Source of the DNA: Kappaphycus alvarezii
Taxonomy: Eukaryota > Rhodophyta > Florideophyceae > Gigartinales > Solieriaceae
DNA length: 64,000 nt
Direction: 5' to 3'
Assembly (NCBI GenBank): GCA_002205965.3
Contig: NADL03000107.1
Span: forward strand, 186,001 to 250,000
Below are positions 10,711-20,039 of the stretch, in pieces. The stretch's first letter is position 1; each line of letters opens with the position of its first letter. The notes under the pieces are model-generated. The model was given only the letters and a program-made list of their open reading frames with translations, did no database searches and was not told where the DNA came from. The translations under genes were made by a program, and so were the position numbers.

Positions 10711-11800
10711 AGAAGCACTCAGGACTGCTGGCCTGTTCCCGATGCAGTCTAGAACCGCAGTATTCTACGGTGAGATCAACGGTCGCGAGTCATGTGCTAC
10801 TGCGTACGAAGATGACCTGATCGTCATGTCTGCAGAGAAGTCCACAGTCGATTTCGTCAAGCAAAGGATGAGGGACGCTTTCGTGTTGAAGGATTCAGGT
10901 CCTGTGTCAGAGTTTTTTGGGGCATTTATTGACGTTGACGACCAGGGAGAGGTAATGCATTTGCATCAGGAAGAGGCAATTTGACGTTGTTTGAAGCGAT
11001 TTGGAATGTGTGACTACAAGCCGACCTCGACACCGATGAAGAAAGATGTAGAGGCGCTTCTTCGTGAAGATTCAAAACTGGCTGTCGGCATTCTCTTCAG
11101 GGAGCAGATCGGCACGTTGCGTTATTTCATGACTTACACTAGTCCGGATATTGCCTTCGCTGGGACGCTGGCTCAGTATAGCGACTCACTGGCAATAGAA
11201 CACTAGACTGTGGTTAAGCGGGTGTTACGCTACTTGCACGGAACAGAATCGTTAGGGTTGAGGTACGGTATCACGCTATTTGCACGGAACAGAATCGTCA
11301 GGGCTGAAGTATGGTACTGATGTTGATAGCCGTCCATTTTTCAGATTCGCCGATTCGTACTGGACCGGCGTACCTTGTCGAAGGTCGACGAGTGGTTCCG
11401 CGCTGTTCTATCGTTGATGCCTGACATCCTGGAAGTATCAAAAGCAGAGAATCGCGGATATGGATACAAAAGAAGCCGAGATGATCGCTGTAATGGATGA
11501 ATTCAAGAAGCAGAAGGCCGTCCACAATCAGTTTGAGGGTCTGTATACCTCCAAGTACCATGGAATGCTATACTGCGAAAATCAGCCGTCTATCACAACC
11601 GCTCATGAACCTGGCTACAGTTGTGTCCCTCGAAGTACATAAAGATCCTGCTTCTGGCTATTAAAGACGTAATTAGTCGTCAAGAAGTCAAGCTGCAATA
11701 CTGTCCGACGAAAAACAATGCAGCTGACATGATAACTAAGCCACTTTTGCGTCAGGCGCAAATTATGATCTCCGATGATAGCAATGCAGTTGGATAACTT
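10711..11800 (+). pseudogene. Copia RT C-terminal piece and RNase H
   Basis: 'EALRTAGLFPMQSRTAVFYG' leads to the active-site block 'AYEDDLIVMS' (10.8 kb; usual YVDD, with Val changed to Glu). Then 'KRFGMCDYKPTSTPMKKDVE', 'IGTLRYFMTYTSPDIAFAG', 'RVLRYLHGTESLGL', 'FADSYWTGVPCRRSTSGS' (RNase H) and the terminal block 'EVKLQYCPTKNNAADMITKP' (11.67-11.74 kb). A 46-bp tandem duplication at 11.23-11.32 kb shifts the frame. Stops occur at 10.98 and 11.2 kb. The order and motifs fix it as copia pol. Confidence 0.88.
11227..11318 (+). repeat. 46-bp tandem duplication inside copia RNase H
   Basis: Two consecutive 46-bp units (11227-11272 and 11273-11318) differ at a few positions. Both contain 'ttgcacggaacagaatcg'. 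The unit encodes the 'RYLHGTES' block. Because 46 is not a multiple of three, the duplication alone shifts the frame. Confidence 0.9.
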
Positions 11801-11804
11801 CGGG

Positions 11805-12110
11805 ATCTACAATACTAATGAATATTCATTACTGTCATATTTCGTGTGTAGTAAAATGCTTTTTCGCTAATTACATTGAAATTATTGTACATTTGCTTCC
11901 TTTTTGGGCCAAGCGAAACTTCCACCCCCTTTTCCTTTTTATTTTTCTCTATGCGTCACCCCCTTTCGTATTGTATACCGCCAACGTACCTCCTGCATAC
12001 AGTAGCGAGCTAGCCTGAGCCCCACCTCGAGACGCCTGTCCCGACGAAATGCCCCCGCCTCACTTTATGTTACTCTCCGGCATACAGCTGCACAGATAAT
12101 TTTTTCCTCT
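11805..12110. other. AT-rich and pyrimidine-rich stretch, possible copia-1 LTR
   Basis: Follows the copia RNase H end directly, where a 3' LTR is expected. It contains a pyrimidine-rich run near 11.92-11.95 kb. No matching repeat was seen upstream of copia-1, so LTR identity is unproven. Confidence 0.3.
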
Positions 12111-12734
12111 TCTGTTTGAACACAGCATGGATATCACTACGTTGCGCTCCGAACTCGTCACAACGCGCCGGCATCACCACAGCTCTCCGTTCTCCCACGA
12201 AACCCCGGCCTGGCCACAGCGCTCCTGCCTCCAAATCCCCCGTCGTCGCCACAAAATTCTTGCGTCGCAAAAACGCTCCAGCCTCATGCCCTGCTGCGCC
12301 CTTCTCCTAACACAGCCCTCCGGCAACAGCAAACCGTGCCTGCTCTGCGATCTCTGCGCACTGCGGCCTTCTTCCTTCGACAACAGGGAACGACTGAAGT
12401 GTGGTCCCAAACCACCGGTATACGCAGGTATCATCAGGCAGCGTAGCAGTGTAAGTGGTCGTGGGATGTTGCTCGTGGTGCCGTTTTGTCGGATTGCGGC
12501 GTGAGTTGCAAAGTTGTGGCCGCAAGGCACGATGGCCTTCACCATTTTTTTTCTCAACTGCATTGGCGTCCAAAAATCCCCAGATCTTAGTAGCTACTTC
12601 CATCTTATCCGCTCTCTTCTATTTCTTACCCCTTCTCGGCCTCATTAATGGTGCGCACCAAACAGATACGAAGGCTGCGCGAAATAAGTGCTCTGCAAAG
12701 AGAACCCTACCAAACAGTCTTGAGGATCTTTTGT

Positions 12735-13000
12735 AGCGCTTGGCGGGAAGTTCAAACATTACCAAAGTCATATTCTTCTGGATTATGTACCGATACCCTA
12801 TGCTTGCTAATGTTCCCTAGGGTAACGTGCGGCGTATCGAGTCAATGCAAACGAATTGGAAGAACTGATTCCCGCTCACCTAACCGCCTACGTTACGTAC
12901 ACATGCAGAACGAGGCTAACCAACGACGATGCCTCCCGACGCGGCTTGACGGAGTATTTGCGCGACTGCCGATCCTATACTGAAATGCCTGAAGGTGATT
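12735..13000 (+). other. Unassigned coding-like remnant
   Basis: One frame reads 'VALGGKFKHYQSHILLDYVP', two stops, then an uninterrupted run through 'YRVNANELEELIPAHLTAYV' and 'RGLTEYLRDCRSYTEMPEGD' before a stop near 13.0 kb. The amino-acid composition looks protein-like, but I recognise no family. It may be a decayed host or transposon gene. The GC-richer stretch upstream (12.1-12.7 kb) has several overlapping open frames on both strands and no recognised motif. Confidence 0.3.
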
Positions 13001-13079
13001 AAGCGATTCGCGCCCTGCACCGGGACGAGTATGAAGTGACATAAAAGTCGAAGGATGCCAAAAATGGAAATAAATATTT

Positions 13080-13635
13080 GGTCCTCCTCTACATTCTAGC
13101 CTTCTCTGGCGATAGCGCCGGAAATTATCACTAAATCGATTCTAATTGTGAATTTCCCATCGGGACTGGGTCCCGCCTTGGTTCTGTCCGCTACATCAAT
13201 GGCTGGTGCCAAATTTATAAAGGGAGGCATCTCATTCTCTTGTACGCACGCCCCTGGGAACCGCAGTCCTCTTCTTCATCCTTCCTTGCAGATCAGCATA
13301 TCGAAGTGATCTTCCAGGAAAACTCGGACTTTTGCCTTGGATATACGATTTAAAACACCCTATGGCAACTCTTGGCATCTTCGAATGCTCAAAACTGGCT
13401 TAAGATGTTCAAAGAAATCGCCCAAGAAGCCAAGGCTGACTTCCCACAAGGTGGTAGTATCCGAAGTCTTAAAGATGCAAAAATCTTGCCGCGACTCGTT
13501 TGATCGTCCTCCACCAAGTATTACCTTTGCAGTTTTCCTCACGGACGTCCTGAATTTACCTCTAGATATGTTCGTAGTCACCTTCCAGGGGTCAAATGGG
13601 TCTCCCATTGGGTGGCGATGAAGAGCAAGACCCAC
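13080..13635 (-). other. Unassigned coding-like remnant
   Basis: On the minus strand one frame stays readable for about 185 codons with only three stops: 'GDPFDPWKVTTNISRGKFR', 'VILGGGRSNESRQDFCIFKT', 'TLWEVSLGFLGDFFEHLKPV', a stop at 13360, 'KVRVFLEDHFDMLICKEG', a stop, then 'PAIDVADRTKAGPSPDGKF'. The low stop density and even composition suggest a former gene. It lies just beyond the 3' side of gypsy-2 and might be an accessory part of that element, but I do not recognise any domain. Confidence 0.35.
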
Positions 13636-14049
13636 TAAATTTGGGATTAGAGCGAGCCCCTTGCGTTACCCCTTTCCCTCGAGACAATGAAATTCTGCGT
13701 TGGACTGAACTTATTGTTTGTATCCATCTTAGTAGTACGCCGGGTCGCTCTTGGTAAGGGGTGGAAACCTCGGAAGCCCGCCCCGGTCTTATTTTTTTCG
13801 GCCAAGAAGCGCGAGCGAGCCATGAAGAAAAGTAGAGGCTGCAGCAGCCAGTTCGCTTGACTCCTCCCACTGCTAATGGATCATCGGAGTTCCCCACCTT
13901 GCCGAGGGCTTTTCGCTGTCTACTCTTTGTACTTTCTGCTGATCGGGCATTTTTATCGTTTTCCTTAGTAATATCCTCTGTTTTCTTCTCCTTCTTTTGG
14001 GAACTGCTAGAGAGTACTTCAGTAAATGAACAGGACGATCCCCATAACG

Positions 14050-14450
14050 AACTGGCATTCAGAATTGAATTCCCTGGCGCGTGACGCGACCCGTACACGA
14101 AACCAATTCGTACCGCGGGTGATCAGCTATGGTCAAACGGCACGAACCGTAGAACTGCATTTCAAACGCGGCCTATTTGGGGTATTATTGAACGCCAGAC
14201 CATGTGCCACTAGCGCTTCGTCTCTTACGCCGAAGTTCTTTACCTTCCTCGTACTCTTCCTTGGTTTCACGGACTTTTCGGCCGCAGCCGCGCACATGCC
14301 CGACTCTCCAAACATCTCGAGAATCCTGTGATGAGGGCCTGCGTCTGTGAGGAGCGCTACTGTGTCGCTCGTTAACATCCTCGGGTTGATACCGTACATC
14401 ATACGGAACAAAGAAGAGGTGTTACCACGATCATGAAGACGATAGCCGTA
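14050..14450 (-). pseudogene. Gypsy-2 integrase C-terminal extension
   Basis: 'FRMMYGINPRMLTSDTVALL', 'LEMFGESGMCAAAAEKSVK' and 'VRDEALVAHGLAFNN' match in order the tail of gypsy-3 at 30.5-30.75 kb ('FRLMYGIEPKKMASDAEG', 'VEMLGESSLRAAAAERS', 'SEVLVAHGTAFNR'). It is the region after the DDE core, before the LTR. I see no chromodomain. Frameshifts separate it from the 'YELVS..GRVTRQGIQ' end near 14.05-14.1 kb. Confidence 0.75.
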
Positions 14451-15250
14451 AAGAACTTTTGGAAATACCTCCGCCTAGTCTCCTCTCCTTCCCACTAAAG
14501 ACTTCTTAATAGCATTCTCTATCGTCTCAACCATCCTCTACGCCCTCACGTTCGCCATCAGAGCGTAAGCGAGTGCTTTCTTCCAGTCCACACCCTTACT
14601 ACGCATTAAATACTGCACCTAAGCGGGTATGAAGGCGGTGGGACTATCTGAATAAATCCTCTACAGTGGTCCAAAAAAAATAATTATCTCCTGCTGGATG
14701 AGTTTTATATCTATAACTGCTGTAGAATCCCCTGTTGCACTTGCAACCGGCCAACCTGTCAGATGTTCCACCGCGATCAGTACGAACATTTTCCCGGCCT
14801 TGGACTGCTTGAATTGGCCAGCGAAGTCAATACAAAAATTCTCGAATAACGCATTGAATGGAGCTCGCAAACTCATGCGGTACGTTGGAAGCCTCTCTGA
14901 GTGTTGACAACAGTCACATGAGCTAACATAATCCGTCATGTCGCTATACACTCCGAGCCACCAGAACCGATCTATTGCTAACTTCTTTGTCGAGATCACG
15001 TGCCAATGTCCTATGTCTTCATGGAACGTAACCATAAGTTCCGCACGCTGGCCATGGGGCCGCACGACTCGAAGGCCATCCTGCTCCCTACGGAACAAGG
15101 TGTCCTTCCACAGCATGAAATTATTTGCACCTCGACTTGTAGCGACTCTCCTCTTCTGACCAGTCTCCTGATCCTGCTTCCGCACCAAGAACCTTGCCAG
15201 GTACAGACATTTTGGCTCCAAATCGGATACCTAAGGGTCTGCTCATTGAA
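14451..15250 (-). pseudogene. Gypsy-2 integrase (HHCC and DDE core)
   Basis: The best-preserved integrase in the window: 186 codons open at 14661-15221. The zinc finger is intact in pattern: 'HEDIGHWHV' supplies the two His and 'SCDCCQ' the two Cys about 30 residues later. The DDE core begins with 'FENFCIDFAGQFKQS', keeping the first Asp, then 'LIAVEHLTGWPVASATGDS' and 'IIIFFGPL'. After a stop, 'IYSDSPTAFI' keeps the second Asp. The third block reads 'ANVRA', stop, 'RMVETIENA', so the Glu codon has become a stop. Non-functional. Confidence 0.88.
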
Positions 15251-15740
15251 CGGTGGCAAAAAAAAACCGTCAAAATTTCATTTTCCTCCTTACCTCCTTT
15301 CACTATCGGCAGACGATAAGGATAATCAGCCGCCACATTCGAAGACTCCGAGTGATACATAACCTTGAAGTTGTGCTCGGCCATCAGATCTAAACATGGT
15401 GCCAACCGTCCATGAATACTCTTCTTCTTAAACGCGTATTGTAAAGCCTGGTGATCTGTGTAAATAGCAAAGTGTTTCTCGGAAACTACGTAGACCCAGA
15501 ACTTCTTCAGCAACAACATGACCCAGAGTGCTTTTCTTTCGCTGGTAGAGTACTGGCGCTCTTGCTCGATCATTGCACGGGACGCGAACCGAATCGGTTG
15601 TACCTTTCCATCCTCCTTCTTCTGGACCGGTATGACTCCCAACGCCACTGAGGATGCCCCTTTCAAAAACGAATGGGGAGTCAAAGTCAGGAAAGGCAAA
15701 AACTGGAAGCGTTATTGGGTTCTTCTTGAGATCCTCGAAA
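15251..15740 (-). pseudogene. Gypsy-2 RNase H
   Basis: 'GASSVALGVIPVQKKEDGKV', 'PIRFASRAMIEQERQYSTSE', 'FAIYTDHQALQYAFKKKSI' and 'NVAADYPYRLPIVKGG' are consecutive RNase H blocks. The TDHQAL Asp and the C-terminal Asp of the AAD block are kept. The first catalytic Asp is in the other frame or lost: the start 'VFAFPDFDSPFVFERG' is read in a different frame, so a frameshift lies near 15.66 kb. 192 codons are open at 15121-15699. Confidence 0.88.
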
Positions 15741-15885
15741 GCCTCCTTCATCTCTTCTTTCTATTTAAAGGACTCCACTGAAGTGGAAGCATGCACAATC
15801 TCGAACTTTCTGCGAAGTTCGTCATAAACTGTCGACAGTATTCGCACAGACCGAGAAATACCTGAGCTGTATGCAATGTCAAAGC
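15741..15885 (-). pseudogene. Gypsy-2 RT C-terminal end
   Basis: 'AQVFLGLCEYCRQFMTNFAE' then 'SSRLCMLP' is the end of the RT connection domain (usual LRSFLGLAGYYRRFI..FAE). It is the last gypsy sequence on this side. Immediately upstream (higher coordinates) the reading changes to a non-LTR C-terminal fragment. Confidence 0.75.
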
Positions 15886-16070
15886 CAGACTTGTAAATAG
15901 CGTTACGGTCGCCACGAGGATCCATCTGAGCGTGATAATGGTGCCATTTGATCTGCGAGGCCGAATTCTCGTATATAGGGAGGCCCAGGTGTCGGCGAAG
16001 CATAACAGGACAGACTCATTGCTAAAATGAGAGATAGAGGAAGGGTGTGTGAGGAAAACGCGCATGCATC
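15868..16070 (-). pseudogene. Non-LTR retrotransposon C-terminal fragment fused to gypsy-2
   Basis: Minus-strand reading gives 'VFLTHPSSISHFSNESV' in one frame, then 'MLRRHLGLPIYENSASQIKW' and 'HHYHAQMDPRGDRNAIYKSG' in another. It aligns with 'AAFLTAHPSAVNRTYDEMWT' and 'MLRRHLGVPVFDDTAPLRCA ... CHRPMDALGDHAADLC' of the copy at 31.8-32.2 kb. The zinc-finger Cys residues are lost. About 200 bp only. Confidence 0.75.
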
Positions 16071-16079
16071 AGGGGAGAG

Positions 16080-17000
16080 AAGGGAGTTTTGACAGGCGCG
16101 AAGTCAAATTGAAGATGTGCTTTAGGTGGAGGGGCTATAATTAGCGCCCCAAAGGTCATCTTACCATAAGGAGCGGGCACCGGACGACTGGATCAGCTGG
16201 AAGATGAGATTGTAGAGGCGTAGATGGCGTTATACAAGACCTGGGGCTCTAAATTGGCAAGATCCGCGGTGCTAAACTCAAGCCTGGAGAACTATGGCGT
16301 GCTAACAGAAGGTTGAAAAGTCTTCGCAAGGGTATGCGTGCGATGCGGCGATAGAATTCTGCAGGGCGATTCCTAGGTGCGCCATCTCCGAACTCGGAAG
16401 TATCAATCAGGCTGGCAGAATAATAAATATGGATTATTTGTGTGAGTGGTTGGAATCCATGGTCGCAAAACAAGGTTTGAACATGGACGTAATTATATGC
16501 AGTCGGGGTGAGGGGAAAGTTTTGGTTTTTTTACCGCTGGAATATGTCCCTACAAAAAGTCCCTTTCTGTAGGAAAGAGTTCCTCTCTACAAACTTCTGT
16601 CTTCTTCATCCCTGACCTCTGATTTTTCAAAACAACTCTTCCCACCTATTTTTAAAGAACAAAATCCTGAAACGGCTTTCCTTACGAATTCAAATTGTTT
16701 GTACAACTCCATTTTCCATTTTGTCTCTGAGGATTTTTGTTCTCCTTTTTCGAAATAGAAATCTTTTGACATGTGATCTACCTCTTCCTCCAATTTCAGT
16801 TCCGATATTTTATCAAGCAAAATTTTTACTACTGCCCTGATTGCGTGCAAATTCAAAGCTGTGGCATTGCCTCGCACTAATTATTTCGTCCAAGGCCGTG
16901 GATGTTTTAGAGGACATCACCTTATTTAAAGTTCAACATCGACGTCCGAGAGGCGAAAACCTCGTCATCAACCACCCCATCGGGTCACCTCCCTTTTTGC
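16080..17000. other. Stretch with unassigned open frames
   Basis: No transposon motif recognised. The most coding-like part is minus-strand 16587-16877 (96 codons, first codon GTG), lysine- and glutamate-rich with 'ISELKLEEEVDHMSKDFYFE', which could form a coiled coil. A 74-codon open stretch at 16249-16473 (minus) has no recognisable feature. Neither is strongly supported as a gene. Confidence 0.25.
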
Positions 17001-17007
17001 CGTCAAC

Positions 17008-17500
17008 ATGACCAACCTCCGCCCGTCCCTCACCATCGCCAAGTCATCTCGAGGCCGCCACCCCCTCAACTCTCTGGCCTTGATGCCCAATGGACCAACT
17101 ATCTGTGATGATTTTTGTAGAAGTATGGACTGGGAACGCGTTCGAGATCTGGTCCACCGGCACTGCTTCGAGGAAGCAGAGGACTTAGAGGAGAACGTAG
17201 AGAAGAGGATGCAGAGAGGAGGACGTAGAAAAGGGGGCCAAAACTGAGGTGGAAGGATCGGAAGGTGAGGAGGACTTAGTGGACCCGTGGGATGCACTAG
17301 TGTAAAACAGCAGGGGAGCTGCGGTGGAGGATTGAAGAGCAGGTTAGGGAGTAATCGTTATTTATGCCTCGTCTGACGGGGATAAAAACGAGGTTGGAGG
17401 TTGTGAGGTGGGATTGGAGGAGCTGGATATGTCCGAGGGGGCTATCTATCATTCTGGGCCATTCGAAGGGATTTTAAGGGATTTTGTTAAGCGAATAACT
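17008..17500 (+). pseudogene. Unassigned multicopy protein, copy A
   Basis: Starts at a true ATG (17008) and reads 79 codons: 'ICDDFCRSMDWERVRDLVHR' then 'HCFEEAEDLEENVEKRMQRG', followed after a frame change by an acidic run 'EVEGSEGEEDLVDPWDALV' and then 'LEELDMSEGAIYHSGPFEGI' (17.42-17.47 kb). Copy B has the parallel 'RNRLTEIVARHLVEIEN', and copy C the parallel 'LNMSEGFIYYSGPFDGIRR'. I do not recognise the family. The shared layout (basic N-terminal block, acidic middle, aromatic block) says the three are one repeated gene. Confidence 0.5.
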
Positions 17501-17927
17501 GGAGGTATTATCTTTGTGGGCAGAAATTCTCCCCTTTGCGTTTCTCCCTTCACTTTTTTTCCTTTTGCGTCTTGAATTTTACATACTTTTTACTCTTTCC
17601 TTTTCCCGTTTCTCTTTTTATGAGCGATTAACTTCCCTTTGATGGTAGCTCTCCGGGTCCTCTCCTTTTATTTTATCTTCTTCGCTCCTAAATATCTTTT
17701 TCCTTTATCAATATTTCTACATATGGTTTCGCCATAAATTACCCTTTTTAAGGCGTTTTCAATAAATTTGTCTACAGGGCTGATTTTCGTCTACTTTTTT
17801 GACTCCGAGGGCCTGTCAATCTGAACTTTGTGGTGCTTATTCAACACGGCGGGCGCCGCTTCAAATTTTAACTCACCACTACAACAATAAAGACTCAAAA
17901 TTCACCCCCATCCCCTTGACAGCCATC

Positions 17928-18520
17928 ATGCAACGACTACCTCCTTCTCGCTCCATTGTCAAAGCTCGTCACCCTCGCCCCGTAAACTTCTCGCCGTTAT
18001 TCCCTTCTGCCCGACCGACATCAGGGACTAGCTCCGTCGCCAAAACAGGAATCGTTTGACGGAGATCGTCGCTCGTCACCTGGTGGAGATCGAAAACCCG
18101 GAATCGCAAGGGGACTCCAGGGAGAAGGATGGTTAGGCAGGCGGTTGATTCGAGGAGTGAGTGGCCCCAGAGCCGGTCTATGGGATGGAACAAGGGGAGG
18201 CCGGGGAAGGTTCCAGGGAGGAAGAAGAAGAGGAGGCCGACGAGAGAGGAGAAGAAGATGGGGAGTCCGCAGATGAAGAGAGGGGGCTCGAATCGGGCCA
18301 TACAGGAGTAGAAAGAATGAACTGGTTGGACCAGGTGGTCCCGGCCATGGACCGCTTTGGAGAGGATTCAGGTTATTTTTACTCTTTGCAGGAAGCGGAA
18401 GACAATTATGGGTCATACAAAGGTATATTTGGGGAGTACATGGGTACTTATGATGTTTTAATGTAAGTGCTAGATTCTGACCTAGAGGATAATGATTTTG
18501 AGGAGTAGATTCATTTATCA
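17928..18520 (+). pseudogene. Unassigned multicopy protein, copy B
   Basis: Begins at ATG 17928; frames shift early. It reads 'RLTEIVARHLVEIENPESQG', then from 18161 an open frame with a strongly acidic tract ('EGSREEEEEEADERGEEDGE') and 'DRFGEDSGYFYSLQEAEDNY' followed by 'GSYKGIFGEYMGTYDVLM', a stop, then 'VLDSDLEDNDFEE' and stop. The last block is shared with copy C ('LGSDLED', stop, 'DFEE', stop). Acidic, likely nuclear or regulatory if ever functional, but that is only inference. Confidence 0.5.
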
Positions 18521-18614
18521 TTCAAGTATCTTTTTTCAAACTCTTTGCGTCCAGGTAAAGTCTTTTCCTACTTTTCCTGCTGGTTGTAGTAGTGTTGTCT
18601 ATATTTTAGTTTGA

Positions 18615-18905
18615 AAAAAGTCTATATAAGCTTAGTTAATATCTTACTCCATGATACGGAAAGCAATGTGGCAGAAACTTCAATTCCAGTCAAAATGGGT
18701 GTAAAAGATGAGAAGACGACTTCAGGACCAATAACAGTTCTTCTTACGCCAGTCACAGAGCATAGTTGGTTGAGCTTTCCCGTTATAGTTGAATACTAGA
18801 GCAGTCACTCAGCTTTCAAGCCCACTCCTCCCGTGGCCCGTCAACGTCTACTGTAGCACTTTATTTGCTCGCAAAGACTCTCATCTCGGGTAAAAAGTGG
18901 TTCCC
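18615..18905. repeat. Direct repeat, left copy (with TATATAAGCT)
   Basis: Diverged direct repeat of 19122-19412. Collinear anchors: 'tatataagct' at 18623 and 19130, 'ttcttacgc' at 18741 and 19247, 'gtagcacttt' at 18853 and 19360, all offset by 506-507 bp. Lies between copies B and C of the unassigned gene. The TATA-like block might be promoter-derived. Confidence 0.7.
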
Positions 18906-19121
18906 TTTTCCGTTGGTGCCATTTTTACTCTGTCAGACTGCACTGGGGTATGGATATTTTGGAGGAATCTTTTTGCTCCGATCTCTAGAACTAAGATCGT
19001 CAGGAGGAAATCTACATATATTTATCCCGAAATTATTTGCTATTAATCTTCCTCTTTCACACGATTCCATTTGATGCTTTTGTGGTACTTGGTATGTTTG
19101 CTTGAGACATTATGATTAGCC

Positions 19122-19412
19122 AAAAAATTTATATAAGCTGAGTAAACAGCTTTCTCTTGCGGAGGTCAAGCAAGTTGGCGGACAACTTCAAGTCAAGTCC
19201 TAAGTATTCAGGAACTTGAGAATCAACTTCAGACCCAAGAAATTTTTTCTTACGCTGGTCACAGATCATAATTGATAGACCTGTCCCTTCTATGCAAGCT
19301 TATAGAAGTCTTAACTTTCGTCCCTACCCACCTCTTTCTATTAGATCAACTATACCACGGTAGCACTTTCGTCGCTTGCAACACCTTTTGCTTGGGGTAT
19401 TTGGTCTTGAAT
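19122..19412. repeat. Direct repeat, right copy
   Basis: Partner of 18615-18905 with the same anchor order and near-constant 507-bp offset. It could be a solo-LTR or promoter duplication, or the second half of a tandem element. No coding sequence lies between that would support an LTR element. Confidence 0.7.
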
Positions 19413-19654
19413 ATCTCATCTCCCCAACGAAATATCCCTATCAATCCTCATGCAAAGCAAACAATGAATCCATTCGTATAAGTTCCGGATATGTTTCTCT
19501 GAAACAGCGCGTAGATCTTCAAAAATCTTCGTACGCTAATAGCCCTCAAGTGTCAAACAGACATATTAAGTATCACAAAATGCATCAAATGGAATTGTGT
19601 GAGCGAGAAAGACTAGCAGCAGATACTATCAGGATAAATATTGGGATTTACTCC

Positions 19655-19890
19655 TCAAAATCCTAGTCCTCCAGATCAGAGCCAAGTAATTCCTCCAAAA
19701 TATCCATAACCCCAATTCAGATCCTACGAATTCCGTCAAAAGGTCCAGAATAATAGATAAACCCCTCGGACATATTCAGAGGACTTGAATCCCCGAGGTA
19801 ATCGCCTGCGTAGACCTACACAGTCTTCAAATCGCACTAGGACAAGGTTTTTGAGGGTGAGCGACAAGGCTGTGCTTGCAACAAAAAGGT
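19655..19890 (-). pseudogene. Unassigned multicopy protein, copy C (3' part)
   Basis: Minus strand: 'SSPLNMSEGFIYYSGPFDGI', a stop, 'IGVMDILEELLGSDLED', a stop, 'DFEE', stop. The first block matches copy A and the last matches copy B, which links the three. Opposite orientation to A and B. The upstream part was not found. Confidence 0.5.
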
Positions 19891-20039
19891 TGTTGCGTAT
19901 TGTGTATTTATTTCATATTTGTTTGTTGTTCTTCTATATTTTCTCGGTAATTCTTCCTAGAATAGTCGAGAAACACTTCCTAAATATAGTGTCAAGGCCT
20001 CCTTTAATTCTAGCTAAGAGTTAGAACTTCAGAGCGAGG

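Larger units (their letters stand above)
6715..11805 (+). mobile_element. Ty1/copia LTR retrotransposon remnant (copia-1), composite
   Basis: Plus-strand remnant in the Ty1/copia order gag, protease, integrase, RT, RNase H, which separates it from the gypsy elements where integrase is last. It is interrupted twice: an inverted gypsy gag fragment (about 7.19-8.02 kb) lies in gag, and an AT-rich stretch (about 10.42-10.71 kb) lies in RT, where the flanking copia pieces overlap in homology. No clear LTR pair was found. Stops and frameshifts occur throughout. Confidence 0.8.
13640..15885 (-). mobile_element. Ty3/gypsy remnant (gypsy-2), 5' truncated
   Basis: Minus-strand element with the end of RT, RNase H, integrase and C-terminal tail, in Ty3/gypsy order. 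The upstream part (gag, PR, most of RT) is missing: at about 15.88 kb the sequence switches to a non-LTR fragment. Integrase and tail closely resemble gypsy-3, including a shared purine-rich 'gaagaaaacagagg' downstream of the tail (13975-13988 minus; 30878-30891 plus), so the two belong to one family. Confidence 0.85.

Noticed and set aside
11805-12110. Copia-1 3' LTR boundaries
   Set aside because: No matching upstream repeat was found, so boundaries would be invented.
12648-12983. Frame starting MVRTKQ as a histone H3-like protein
   Set aside because: Only the first residues resemble the H3 tail; the rest lacks any histone-fold sequence.
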